Below, one piece after another: positions 51,984-60,922 of a DNA stretch of 64,000 bases. A program made the translations under genes and the position numbers. The stretch's first letter is position 1. Every line of letters begins with the position of its first letter. The notes under the pieces were generated by a model that searched no databases, had not been told where the DNA came from, and worked only from the letters and a program-made list of their open reading frames with translations. This stretch comes from Aliiruegeria haliotis. Its GTDB lineage: Bacteria; Pseudomonadota; Alphaproteobacteria; Rhodobacterales; Rhodobacteraceae. The stretch covers positions 372,001 through 436,000 of the forward strand of contig NZ_PVTD01000001.1 of the NCBI RefSeq assembly GCF_003003255.1, written 5' to 3'.

Positions 51984-52373
51984 TTACACCGCCGCCGCAA
52001 GCACCTCGACTTCCACCACGAACTCGGGGCGGGTGAAGCCGGAAACGATGAGAAGGGTCGAGCTCGGCAAACGGCCCGTCTGGGCCATGAATGCATCGCG
52101 CGCCTTCATGTAGCCTGCCATGTGCTCCCGGCCGGTCACATAGGCAGAGATATGCGCCACATCCGCCGCCGACATTCCACCGGCGCCGAGGATCTCCGCA
52201 ATGTTGCCAAAACAGATCATCGCCTGATCGTAGGCGTCGGGGGGAATGGCGTCCTGCGCGTCGATTCCCAGCTGCCCGGAGGTCTGGATCAAACGGTGAC
52301 CGGCGGGGATCTCCACGCCATGGGCATAACGGGCAAACGGCGGGCGAAGGGTCGTCGGGGTCAGTTCTTTCAT
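51984..52373 (-). CDS. RidA-family (YjgF/YER057c/UK114) protein
   Basis: This 129-residue trimer-forming protein has the family's start (PPFARYAHGVEIPAGHRLIQ) and TSGQLGIDAQDAIP, AYVTGREHMAGYMKAR and the end FVVEVEVLAAAV. In true RidA the imine-deaminating Arg sits in the strand after the Pro; here that strand reads LPSSTLLIVSGF, with Ser in place of Arg by eye. It likely belongs to a Rid subgroup without enamine deaminase activity. The ATG at 52373 is chosen because longer versions add a low-complexity leader. Confidence 0.85.
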   Translation of the reverse strand: MKELTPTTLRPPFARYAHGVEIPAGHRLIQTSGQLGIDAQDAIPPDAYDQAMICFGNIAEILGAGGMSAADVAHISAYVTGREHMAGYMKARDAFMAQTGRLPSSTLLIVSGFTRPEFVVEVEVLAAAV

Positions 52374-52504
52374 GCGGCTCTCGGATTGGTGCGGGTGCGG
52401 GGTGGTCCCGCGTGGGTCCTGCCCAACATATCCGCCGCCCGAGGGCGCGCCCATCCGATGTCGGGCGGTTTCCGGTTTCACCCCGGCAGAATCGCGCGTT
52501 TGCC

Positions 52505-52537
52505 TAAAAAACAGGCCCCGTCCGGCGGGACGGGGCC
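52505..52537 (-). terminator. Strong intrinsic terminator of the FadL-like gene
   Basis: Perfect 10-bp arms GGCCCCGTCC (52514-52523) and GGACGGGGCC (52528-52537) with a 4-nt loop lie 34 bp past the stop of the minus-strand barrel gene. On that strand they are followed by TG and six T (52506-52511). Confidence 0.85.
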
Positions 52538-52571
52538 AATCCGATCCAGGAAATTGTGAGTGGTGCGTGGA

Positions 52572-53885
52572 TCAGAAATTGTATCCGACACGAATGCCGA
52601 AGCTGGTTGCGTTGTTGCCCTCGAAATTGGCGCGAGCCACGTCGGGGGTTCCGGTCTCTGGCTTGGCGTCGCCCAGCCAGGTGTGGCGCACACCGCCGGT
52701 GATGGAGAAGGCATCGACCGTGTACGAAGCGCCGATCGCCAGCGCCCAGAGGCCGGTGGAGGGCGCAAGCGGCGACACCAGATTGTCGCCGGCAGCCTCA
52801 TAGCTGACGGCAAACGACCCGGCCCACTGCTCGTTGAAGCGGCGGCCGAGGCCAAGCGCGTATGTGGTTGTGTCCTCAAGGTCCACGAGGCCGCCACCGG
52901 TGTAGTTGGTGAAATTCGTGGGGTCTATCCGGAACTCGGACCAGTCGACCCAGCGGATCGAGCCGAAGAGCAGGGTGTCGGCGGCAATGCCGGTGCGGAA
53001 CTCCAGGTTCACCGACTGCGGCGACTTCACCTCGACGTCGTCTTCGCCGTCGAGTGCCGGGACGATGATGGGCGCGCCGGTGGTTGGGTCGACGCCGACG
53101 ATCACATCGGGGCCGGATTCTTTCATCTTCACGTTGTGCGAGATTTCGGAATTGTAGGTCAGGGAGACCCGGGCGGCGATTTCCGGGATCTCGTAGGCGC
53201 CGCCGATGACCCAGCCCAGAGCGGTGCTGTCCTCGAGCGTGACGGAATAGCCGTTCACGGTGCCTGCGGCGGTGGTTGCGGCAGCCTGGAACTCTGCTGC
53301 GGCGGCAAGGTCACCGGCAGCGGCGGCGGCCTGTGCGGCGGACATGTTCGCGGCGAAGGCAGCCTGCGCAGTGGCTTCCGGCAATCCGTAGGCGAGACCG
53401 GACAGGCCGATGTCCCCCTTGATGCGCTGCAGGCGGAGGCCACCATGGGCGCTCCAGCGATCGTTGAACTTGTAGCGCAGGTAGGCGGTGAGCGAATCGC
53501 CGTCGGCGATGGCGGAGGTGCCGCCAAGCTCGGTGGAAGCCATGTCGCCGGGGTAGACGACGTCCGAGCCATAGGATTGGTCATAGATCAGCGCGCCGGA
53601 CCATTGGTCCGAGAAGTTCATTTTCACCGCGCCGCCGACGGAATTGAAGGATTCCGCGACACTGTCGTACTTGGTTCCCGCTGGCAGTCCGACCGCGCCG
53701 ATCCCCACGCCCTCGCCGGAGACACGCGGGATGGTGCGTCCAAACGCCAGTTCGGCATAGCCGCCGGATTCTCCGCCGGCTTCGAACAGTGCCTGGATCG
53801 GTTGTCCCGTGCGGTCCAATCCACCTGCGGTGGCTCCCCCAGCCGTCAGCACCATGACTGAAACGCTGGTCAAAAGCTTGTTCAT
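52572..53885 (-). CDS. FadL/OmpP1-family outer-membrane transport protein
   Basis: This 437-residue beta-barrel has a signal peptide (KLLTSVSVMVLTAGGATA) and the FadL-like hatch start GGLDRTGQPIQALFE. Repeated amphipathic strands follow, ending in the outer-membrane signature GIRVGYNF with terminal Phe. An Ala-rich loop (about residues 170-210, AAFAANMSAAQAAAAAGDLA) is unusual. FadL proteins carry hydrophobic molecules such as fatty acids; substrate here is inferred. It stands alone, with a strong terminator downstream and an AT-rich promoter region upstream (53886-54056). Confidence 0.87.
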   Translation of the reverse strand: MNKLLTSVSVMVLTAGGATAGGLDRTGQPIQALFEAGGESGGYAELAFGRTIPRVSGEGVGIGAVGLPAGTKYDSVAESFNSVGGAVKMNFSDQWSGALIYDQSYGSDVVYPGDMASTELGGTSAIADGDSLTAYLRYKFNDRWSAHGGLRLQRIKGDIGLSGLAYGLPEATAQAAFAANMSAAQAAAAAGDLAAAAEFQAAATTAAGTVNGYSVTLEDSTALGWVIGGAYEIPEIAARVSLTYNSEISHNVKMKESGPDVIVGVDPTTGAPIIVPALDGEDDVEVKSPQSVNLEFRTGIAADTLLFGSIRWVDWSEFRIDPTNFTNYTGGGLVDLEDTTTYALGLGRRFNEQWAGSFAVSYEAAGDNLVSPLAPSTGLWALAIGASYTVDAFSITGGVRHTWLGDAKPETGTPDVARANFEGNNATSFGIRVGYNF

Positions 53886-54056
53886 ACGTCCTCGTCCCTT
53901 GAGTGAGTTGGCGCCGGGGAAGGCCCCGGCGCGATACTTGGTGACATTGTTGTGACGCAGACCCTACGAATTGGTTTTCATTCAGGTCAATTTTTACGCT
54001 GGGTCACAAAATTCACTTCGGCAGGATGCGACAGGTGCATCACTTTTGAGCGTTGT

Positions 54057-54932
54057 TCACGTTGTTTTCTTTAGGAATACGCGCCCGCCGCCCCGCAGAT
54101 TCATCCAGTTGGCAAAAAGGATGATTCCCGCGCCGAGAATCACCAGCAGGTCCAGCGGCTCGTCGTAGAGCAGCAATCCGACCAGTGCGAGAACCGGCAG
54201 ACGCAGGAAATCCATCGGCATGACGACACCCGCCGGAGACAGCGACAGCGCCTTCGTCAGGCAGAAATGCGCAGACAGCCCCGAGGCACCGATGATTGCC
54301 AGCCAGGGCACTGCGCGGGCCGATGGCAGCGTTACATCACCGTCGGCGCCGGCGCAGATCAGGCCCATGACGGCTTGCATCAGTGTCAGCCAGAAAAGGA
54401 TGCACGTCGTGGAAGCGGTGCGGGTGAGCTTGCGGGTCGCGATGGCCGTGCCGGCAAAGCCGATGGCGGAGGCGAGGGCGGCAAGCATGGGCGGGCTGAT
54501 GCCGCCGAGTTCGGGCCGCACGATGATCAGCACGCCCACGAAGCCCAAGAGGATCGCCATCATCCGCATTGGCGTCAGACGCTCGCCGAGAACCAGCGGC
54601 GCCATGAGCGCGACCCATATCGGGGTGGTGAATTCCAGCGCGATGACCTGTGCCAGCGGGATCAGCGCAAGCGCGTAGAACCAGAGGTTCTGCCCGGTGA
54701 AGTGGAACAGGTTGCGCAGCAGGTGCAACCCGAGGTTTTGCGTGTTCACCTGCCGAAGGCTGCCCGCCATCCCGCCAATCGTCAGCACCAGCAGGAAGCT
54801 GAAGATCGACCGGTAGAGCAGGATCTCGAACGTGTCATGTTCCAGCGAGACGGCGCGTCCCGCGACAGCCATGGTGGAAAAGGAACCGACAGCGGCCATC
54901 ATCCAGGCGGCGGTTCGCAGGGTCGCGGTCAT
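54057..54932 (-). CDS. EamA/DMT-family membrane transporter
   Basis: This 291-residue transporter has ten hydrophobic segments in two EamA repeats. LLRNLFHFTGQNLWFYALAL ends the first half, and FTTPIWVALMAPLVLGERLT marks the conserved half-end motif. The second half ends PVLALVGLLLYDEPLDLLVI. Family members export metabolites or amino acids; no substrate is evident. Its start overlaps the upstream monooxygenase-like gene by 4 bp, so guaA, ABM and EamA are one coupled unit. Confidence 0.9.
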   Translation of the reverse strand: MTATLRTAAWMMAAVGSFSTMAVAGRAVSLEHDTFEILLYRSIFSFLLVLTIGGMAGSLRQVNTQNLGLHLLRNLFHFTGQNLWFYALALIPLAQVIALEFTTPIWVALMAPLVLGERLTPMRMMAILLGFVGVLIIVRPELGGISPPMLAALASAIGFAGTAIATRKLTRTASTTCILFWLTLMQAVMGLICAGADGDVTLPSARAVPWLAIIGASGLSAHFCLTKALSLSPAGVVMPMDFLRLPVLALVGLLLYDEPLDLLVILGAGIILFANWMNLRGGGRVFLKKTT

Positions 54933-55210
54933 TCCCCGTCCTCGGAGATTTCGAAATGGCGTGGAATCCCGGCGCTGATCCGCCCCCAGTCCGAAGCCCG
55001 TGTCCGCGCCTGGTGGGCCTCGAAAGCGGCGCGCGATGCGAACCGTTCGGACACGATGTAGCGCCCGGGCACATCGGCATCCGGCGTCACGTCAAAATGC
55101 ACGCATCCGGGCTCGGCACGTGTCAGGCGGATGTGTTCGGGAAGGGCCGCCGCGATCTCCTGCAGCCGGTCGGCGGGGATATCGATGTGGCCGGAGAGGC
55201 TCACTCCCAT
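54929..55210 (-). CDS. Antibiotic biosynthesis monooxygenase (ABM)-fold protein
   Basis: This is a 93-residue single ABM domain: [59 protein letters not shown] and then [13 protein letters not shown]. The pattern of a Glu-Pro-Gly-Cys turn followed by a strand and a WxS/T-like helix is typical of the dimeric ferredoxin-like fold. Activity is unknown; many are quinol or heme-linked, others are only stress proteins. It overlaps guaA by 10 bp and the EamA gene by 4 bp. Confidence 0.85.
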   Translation of the reverse strand: MGVSLSGHIDIPADRLQEIAAALPEHIRLTRAEPGCVHFDVTPDADVPGRYIVSERFASRAAFEAHQARTRASDWGRISAGIPRHFEISEDGE

Positions 55211-56763
55211 TCGATCGTTCCCGGCGGTTTGGACGTGATGTCATAGGTGACCCGGTTGATCCCCGGCACCTCGTTGATGATCCGCGTCGCCGTCTCGCCC
55301 AGGAACTCGTGGGTAAAGGGATAGTAGTCGGCGGTCATGCCGTCGACGGACGTCACCGCGCGCAGGGCGCAGGCAAAATCATAGGTCCGCCCGTCGCCCA
55401 TCACGCCCACCGTACGAACCGGGAGGATGGCGACGAAGGCCTGCCAGATCTCGTCATAGAGACCGTGCTTGCGGATCTGGTCGATATAGACCGCATCGGC
55501 CTCCCGAAGGATGTCGAGCTTTTCGCGGGTGATCTCGCCGGGACAGCGGATGGCAAGGCCGGGACCGGGGAAGGGGTGGCGGCCGATGAAGCTCTGCGGC
55601 AGGCCAAGCTCGCGGCCAAGCGCGCGAACCTCGTCCTTGAACAGCTCCCGCAGCGGTTCGACCAGTTTCAGGCCCATCTTCTCGGGCAGGCCGCCAACAT
55701 TGTGGTGCGACTTGATGGTGACGGAGGGGCCACCGGAGAAGGAGACCGATTCAATCACGTCGGGGTAGAGCGTACCCTGCGCCAGGAACTCGGCATCCTG
55801 AATCGTGTCGGCGTGTTTCTGAAACACGTCGATAAAGAGCTTGCCGATGATCTTGCGCTTGGTCTCCGGGTCCGACTGGCCGTCGAGTTCGCCGAGGAAA
55901 AGTTCGGTTTCATCGGCGTGGATCAGCTGGATGTTATAGTTGTCGCGGAACATCGCGACGACTTCCGTGGCCTCGTTCTTGCGCAGCAGGCCATGGTCGA
56001 CGAAGACGCAGGTCAACTGGTCGCCGATGGCCTCGTGCAGCAGGATCGCGGTGACGGAGCTGTCCACGCCGCCCGAAAGGCCGCAGATCACCTTCTTGTC
56101 GCCGACCTGTTCCCGTATGCGGGCGATGGCTTCCTCGCGGTAAGCGCCCATGGTCCAGTCGCCCTTGAAACCGGCGAGCCTCACGAAATTCTCGTAGAGT
56201 TTTGCGCCGTTTGGCGTGTGGTGCACCTCGGGGTGGAACTGAACCGCGTAGAAATGGCGGGCCGGGTCGGCGATGATGGCGAAGGGCGCGTTGGGGGAGG
56301 TTCCGAAGACTTCGAACCCCGGTGCGATCTTGCTCACGTGGTCGCCGTGGGACATCCAGACCTGTTCCCGGTCAGCCTCGAACCAGCCTTCGAGAAGGTC
56401 GAGCCGGGTTTGCGTCGGAGTGACATAGGCGCGGCCGAACTCGGCTGTGCCGTGACCGGATTCCACGCGCCCGCCCAACTGTTGCATCATGGCCTGCTGC
56501 CCGTAGCAGATCCCGAGGATCGGCAAACCCATGTCGAACAGTGCCTGCGGGGCGCGCGGGCTGCCCTCTCGCGTGACGCTGTCCGGGCCACCGGAGAGGA
56601 TCACGGCCTTCGGCCCCATGGCCTCGATGAAGGCGGCATCCACCTTCTGGTAGGGGTGGATTTCGCAATAGACGTTCAGCTCGCGCAGGCGGCGGGCAAT
56701 GAGCTGCGTCACCTGCGAGCCAAAGTCGATAATGAGAAGGCGGTCATGGGCTTGGCTGGTCAT
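55201..56763 (-). CDS. guaA: GMP synthase (glutamine-hydrolysing)
   Basis: This 520-residue enzyme converts XMP to GMP. The glutamine amidotransferase domain has the catalytic Cys86 in [16 protein letters not shown], His178 in FHPEVHH and the conserved ILSGGPDSV. The ATP-pyrophosphatase domain has the PP-loop [10 protein letters not shown] at 229-238. The C-terminal dimer domain has [19 protein letters not shown] and ends KPPGTIEWE. Length and motifs are standard. It is first in an overlapping unit with the ABM and EamA genes. Confidence 0.97.
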   Translation of the reverse strand: MTSQAHDRLLIIDFGSQVTQLIARRLRELNVYCEIHPYQKVDAAFIEAMGPKAVILSGGPDSVTREGSPRAPQALFDMGLPILGICYGQQAMMQQLGGRVESGHGTAEFGRAYVTPTQTRLDLLEGWFEADREQVWMSHGDHVSKIAPGFEVFGTSPNAPFAIIADPARHFYAVQFHPEVHHTPNGAKLYENFVRLAGFKGDWTMGAYREEAIARIREQVGDKKVICGLSGGVDSSVTAILLHEAIGDQLTCVFVDHGLLRKNEATEVVAMFRDNYNIQLIHADETELFLGELDGQSDPETKRKIIGKLFIDVFQKHADTIQDAEFLAQGTLYPDVIESVSFSGGPSVTIKSHHNVGGLPEKMGLKLVEPLRELFKDEVRALGRELGLPQSFIGRHPFPGPGLAIRCPGEITREKLDILREADAVYIDQIRKHGLYDEIWQAFVAILPVRTVGVMGDGRTYDFACALRAVTSVDGMTADYYPFTHEFLGETATRIINEVPGINRVTYDITSKPPGTIEWE

Positions 56764-57035
56764 GCGGGACCATTAGGCCGGGGCCGTGCCGGTGACAACC
56801 CCGGCTTGGCGGACTCGGCGGAGGAATCCATCGTGCTCGGGACGACGGCGTGGCGCATTTGGGGGCGTATGCCAGTGCCGAGCCAGTGCCATGAGGTCGT
56901 GTCGTGGTCCCGTACCCTGCCTGCAACATGTCGGGTCGGTGCGTTGCGGCGGGCCTCCGGCGCTGCGCTCCCTCGACATGCGACCAGGCGCGGAGGTTGG
57001 CAGCCCGTGCGCGCGAGGTCACGGCAGAGGGCGGA

Positions 57036-57926
57036 TCAGCCGCTGGCTAGCTCTTCTGCCAGCAGGTCGAAGACCGTGCGAACCCGAAGCGACGTGGCAA
57101 GGTCACGGTGCGCCACCAGCCAGACTGGAAAGGTGATCGGTTCCATGTCAGGCAAAACCCGGGTCACGGCCGGGTCGCTGTCCCCCAGCGAGGTCGGCAC
57201 GACACCGATGGCCGCCCCTTCACGCACAAGCTGCCATTGCACCACGTGGTCGCCCGTAATCAGCGGGAAGTTCTCGGGACAGAGGTCGAGCCCGACACCG
57301 GCGAGCTGTTCCATGTAGCGCGGCCCGTGATCGAAGCCGACAAAGGCGGCCTGGCGCAGCGTCTCAGGCGTGATCGGGTGCGGCAGGGTTTCAAGATACG
57401 CGGGGGTGGCATAGAAACGCGCGGTGTCGTCCGCGACCTTGCGAGCAATGAGCGCGGGGTCCTCGGGTCGGGTGTTGCGGATGGCGATATCCGCCTCCCG
57501 GCGGCGCAGGTCGGACACGGCGTTGGAGGCGACGATTTCAACCTGGATGCCCGGATGCAGGCGGCGCAGCCTTGTGACGATGCGGGGCAGGCGATAGGCG
57601 GCATAGATGTCGCTGGCGGTCAGGCAGATCGGCCCCTCGATCTGCCGCGACTGGCCCGAGGCAGACAGCGACAGGCGGGTTGCGGCCTGGCCCATCTGCC
57701 GGACATGGTCCAGCAGGTCCATACCCGCAGGGGTGAGGCTCAGCCCGCGCCCGTCCCGCTCGAACAGGGCAAGGCCCAACTCCTCCTCAAGCGCGGAGAC
57801 CTGCCGTCCCAGCGTCGGTTGGCTCATCCCGAGCGCTCGCGCCGCCGCAGAGAGCGACCCTTCCTCGGCGGTCACAAGAAAGGCCCGGGCGCGGTTCCCG
57901 TCGAAGGTCACGGATGTCCAGTCCAT
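57036..57926 (-). CDS. LysR-family transcriptional regulator
   Basis: This 296-residue regulator has an N-terminal winged helix-turn-helix (ARAFLVTAEEGSLSAAARAL, then GMSQPTLGRQVSALEEELGL) and a substrate-binding-like C-terminal domain. Starts at 57926, 57938 and 57968 are all possible; 57926 gives the usual short lead to the HTH, but none has a clear ribosome site. It is divergent from the reductase gene at 58018, the obvious target. A small palindrome at 57925-57938 overlaps the chosen start. Confidence 0.85.
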   Translation of the reverse strand: MDWTSVTFDGNRARAFLVTAEEGSLSAAARALGMSQPTLGRQVSALEEELGLALFERDGRGLSLTPAGMDLLDHVRQMGQAATRLSLSASGQSRQIEGPICLTASDIYAAYRLPRIVTRLRRLHPGIQVEIVASNAVSDLRRREADIAIRNTRPEDPALIARKVADDTARFYATPAYLETLPHPITPETLRQAAFVGFDHGPRYMEQLAGVGLDLCPENFPLITGDHVVQWQLVREGAAIGVVPTSLGDSDPAVTRVLPDMEPITFPVWLVAHRDLATSLRVRTVFDLLAEELASG

Positions 57927-57938
57927 GCAAAAATGCAT
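57925..57938. promoter_or_regulatory. Palindrome at the LysR start, possible operator
   Basis: ATGCAAAAATGCAT has 5-bp arms around AAAA and contains a T-N-A-type LysR core. It lies between the divergent LysR and reductase genes, 80-93 bp from the reductase ATG. It could serve both autoregulation and control of the reductase. Short palindromes arise by chance, so confidence is limited. Confidence 0.35.
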
Positions 57939-58017
57939 ACCACATCGCCGGATTTGGTCAATATTCACGATGATGCTGCATGGGGTAACCCGACGGCAGG
58001 AAACAGGAGACGGCGTG

Positions 58018-59013
58018 ATGCGTGCAGCGACCTACAGGAAATACGGCGGACCGGAGGTCCTGAAAATCGAGGAGATCGCGCGCCCGGAGCCGGGGCCGGG
58101 GCAAGTCCGGGTGCGGGTGGAGGCAAGCTCGGTGACGACGGCGGACTGGCGGCTTCGCGCGGCGGCCTTCCCCTCCTTCACATGGTTGCCGGGACGGCTG
58201 ATGTTCGGCCTGCGCCGGCCACGCAAGCCGGTGCTGGGCGGGGACTTCGCCGGGCGGATCGATGCCGTGGGCGACGGGGTGACGGAATTTCAGCCGGGTG
58301 ATCCGGTGTACGGGTTCAGTGGAATCGGTGCGCATGCGGAATATCTGGTGATGGATGCCGGGGCAGCCATTGTGCCAAGGCCGGCGTCGCTGTCGGCTCG
58401 TGAGGCTGCGGCGCTTCCCTTCGGCGCGCTGGCGGCGCTGGTCTTCCTGCGAGACTTCGCGAAGCTGAAGCCGGGCGAGAGGGTGCTGATCCTTGGCGCG
58501 ACCGGCGGCGTCGGAGCCTACGCTGTGCAGATCGCGCGGGCGCTTGGCGCCAGGGTCGATGGTGTTACCAGTGCCGCGAATGCAGCACTCGCGCGGGATC
58601 TCGGCGCACAGACGGTGCTGGACTACCGGACCGAGGATTTCGCCGACAGCGGTCAGACATGGGACGTGATCCTCGACCCCGTCGGCGTCAGCACCCCGAG
58701 CGAGGCGCGAAAGGCGCTCGCCTCCGACGGGCGGTTCGTGGCGCTCAATATGGACTGGGCGACCCTCTTTGCCGCGCTCACCAACCGGTTCCGCCGGGGT
58801 CCGAAGGTGGTGATCGGGGTCAACGGCGACCGGCGCGAAGACCTCGATGCCCTCACGGAGATGATCGCCGAGGGAAGCTTGCGTCCGGTGATCGACGAGG
58901 TGTTTCAACTTTCGCAGATCACCGAGGCCCATGCCAAGGTCGAGTCTCGTCATCGGGCGGGGGCCGTGGTGCTGGACATGACAGGACAGGCAGAGGCCCC
59001 CTCGCGTTCCTGA
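58018..59013 (+). CDS. Zinc-independent MDR-family alcohol dehydrogenase/quinone reductase
   Basis: This 331-residue NAD(P)H-dependent oxidoreductase has an N-terminal GroES-like domain (TYRKYGGPEVLKIEEIARPE, VEASSVTTADWRLRAA, GGDFAGRIDAVGDGV). The Rossmann domain has the nucleotide motif ILGATGGVGAYAVQIARALG near residue 160. Catalytic-zinc Cys residues are absent, pointing to the quinone-reductase-like branch. CAGGAGA precedes the ATG. It is divergent from the LysR gene. Substrate is unknown. Confidence 0.9.
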   Translation: MRAATYRKYGGPEVLKIEEIARPEPGPGQVRVRVEASSVTTADWRLRAAAFPSFTWLPGRLMFGLRRPRKPVLGGDFAGRIDAVGDGVTEFQPGDPVYGFSGIGAHAEYLVMDAGAAIVPRPASLSAREAAALPFGALAALVFLRDFAKLKPGERVLILGATGGVGAYAVQIARALGARVDGVTSAANAALARDLGAQTVLDYRTEDFADSGQTWDVILDPVGVSTPSEARKALASDGRFVALNMDWATLFAALTNRFRRGPKVVIGVNGDRREDLDALTEMIAEGSLRPVIDEVFQLSQITEAHAKVESRHRAGAVVLDMTGQAEAPSRS

Positions 59014-59129
59014 CGTCATCTGTGATGCAATGTCGCTTTTCCCCCGCAAGCGCCGCAAATCGCGGCGGAAGAATGCGCGCGCCCGGGCTAAATCCGAACG
59101 CAGGGACGGAAAACGCTCAGGAGGGTGAC

Positions 59130-60668
59130 ATGGCGGAAGAGAAGGCACGGCGGCGCGGACGTGGCGGCGGCGGTGCGGCTCGCCGGGCAGAGCGGACGGC
59201 GCTCAGGATCGACTGCGCCAAGGTCATCGACCGCAATATCCCCGACATGAACATGCTCTCGGACGAGACGCTGGAGATCATAGAATACAATGCGGAGACG
59301 GTGCTGGAGGAGATTGGCGTCGCCTTCGTCGAGAACCCCGCCGCCCTGGAACGGTGGAAGGCCGCCGGTGCGGATGTCGACGGGGAGCGTGTTCGCATCC
59401 CGCGTGGCCTGGCACGAAAACTCTGCGAAACGGCGCCGTCGTCCTTTGTACAGCATGCCCGCAACCCGGAGCGTTCGGTCGAAATCGGCGGTCGCAAGCT
59501 GGTGCTGGCCCCGGTCTACGGCCCGCCCTTCGTCCGCGACCTGCAAGGCGGGCGCCGCTATGCCACGATTGAGGATTTCAGGAACTTCGTGAAGCTCGGC
59601 TACATGTCGAAATGGCTGCACCATTCGGGGGGCACGGTCTGCGAGCCCACCGATATCGCCGTGAACAAGCGGCATCTCGATATGCTGCACGCGCATATGA
59701 CGCTATCGGACAAGCCCTTCATGGGCTCGGTCACCGAACCCGTTCGGGCCAGCGATTCCGTCGCGATGTGCGAGATTCTGTTCGGCGGGTTGAACGACCG
59801 CACGGTGATGACCTCGCTCATCAACATCAATTCGCCGCTGACCTTCGATGCCACGATGATGGGCGCGCTCGAAGTCTACGCGACCGCCAACCAGGCCTGC
59901 ATTATATCGCCCTTTATCGTCGGTGGTGCGATGGCGCCGGTCTCTGTCGTTGGTACGCTGACCCAGGTGTTGGCGGAGGTGCTGGCCGGCGTTGCCTATT
60001 CCCAACTGATCCGGGCCGGCGCGCCGGTGATCATGGGCGCTTTCGTGACCTCGATCGACATGAACTCCGGCGCCCCCACGTTCGGCACGCCGGAGGCCGC
60101 GCAGATCACACATGGCGCGGGCCAGCTTGCGCGGCGTCTGGGTCTGCCCTACCGCTCGGCCGGGTCGTTCAACGGCTCCAAGCTTCCCGATGCACAGGCC
60201 GCCTACGAGACCGCCAATTCCCTGAATGCAGGGCTCTATTCAGGCGTGAACTTCATGTTGCATGCCTGTGGCTGGCTGGAGGGCGGGCTGGTCGCTTCGT
60301 TCGAGAAATTCGTCATGGATGCCGACCAGCTTGGCGTGCTGCACCGGCTCGGCGAAGGGGTGAGCGCCGACGCGGAAGCGCAGGCCATGGACGCGATCCG
60401 GGAGGTCGGGCCGGGCGGGCACTACCTTGGCTGCGGCCATACCCAGCGAAACTTCAAGGAGGCGTTCTGGCGGTCCGAGTTGCTGGATTACAAGCCCTAC
60501 GAGACCTGGGAAGAAGAGGGCGCGCGGGACACGATGGCGCTGGCGGGTGAACGTGTCGCGCGCCTGTTGTCGGAATACCAAGAACCGGTGCTGGACCCGG
60601 CTGTTCGCGAAGAGCTGGACGCCTTCGTTGCGCAACGCAAGGCCGCGGAGGCCGACGCCTTCGTCTAG
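59130..60668 (+). CDS. MttB-family (trimethylamine methyltransferase-like) protein, non-pyrrolysine
   Basis: This 512-residue TIM-barrel methyltransferase belongs to the MttB superfamily. Family features are LSDETLEIIEYNAETVLEEI, VRIPRGLARKLCETAPSSF, TLSDKPFMGSVTEPVRASDS and the C-terminal GPGGHYLGCGHTQRNFKEAF. True MttB needs an in-frame amber codon for pyrrolysine; this frame has none, so it is of the broad non-Pyl class. Members include glycine-betaine and related quaternary-amine demethylases that feed corrinoid proteins. Its partner corrinoid gene is not here. CAGGAGGGTGAC precedes the ATG. It is 117 bp after the reductase gene. Confidence 0.9.
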   Translation: MAEEKARRRGRGGGGAARRAERTALRIDCAKVIDRNIPDMNMLSDETLEIIEYNAETVLEEIGVAFVENPAALERWKAAGADVDGERVRIPRGLARKLCETAPSSFVQHARNPERSVEIGGRKLVLAPVYGPPFVRDLQGGRRYATIEDFRNFVKLGYMSKWLHHSGGTVCEPTDIAVNKRHLDMLHAHMTLSDKPFMGSVTEPVRASDSVAMCEILFGGLNDRTVMTSLININSPLTFDATMMGALEVYATANQACIISPFIVGGAMAPVSVVGTLTQVLAEVLAGVAYSQLIRAGAPVIMGAFVTSIDMNSGAPTFGTPEAAQITHGAGQLARRLGLPYRSAGSFNGSKLPDAQAAYETANSLNAGLYSGVNFMLHACGWLEGGLVASFEKFVMDADQLGVLHRLGEGVSADAEAQAMDAIREVGPGGHYLGCGHTQRNFKEAFWRSELLDYKPYETWEEEGARDTMALAGERVARLLSEYQEPVLDPAVREELDAFVAQRKAAEADAFV

Positions 60669-60922
60669 AGCCGAGACCGGACGGCCCCGAGCCGGTGACC
60701 GGATGGCGCAGGAACCCGCTTTCGCGACCACACTGGACGGCCCGGCGCGCGTGCCCTGCGGTTGCACCAAGGCGTAGATGCCGCGCCGCCTTCCCCGTGT
60801 CGCGGCCCGTCTGATCGCTGGCACGAATTGCCGCGCCATCTGTACATTCACTTGCTCTGCTTGCGGAAAGGCGCAACAGGTCAACCAGTTGGAAGCAGAT
60901 TGCGGCTATCCAGACAGGCGCC

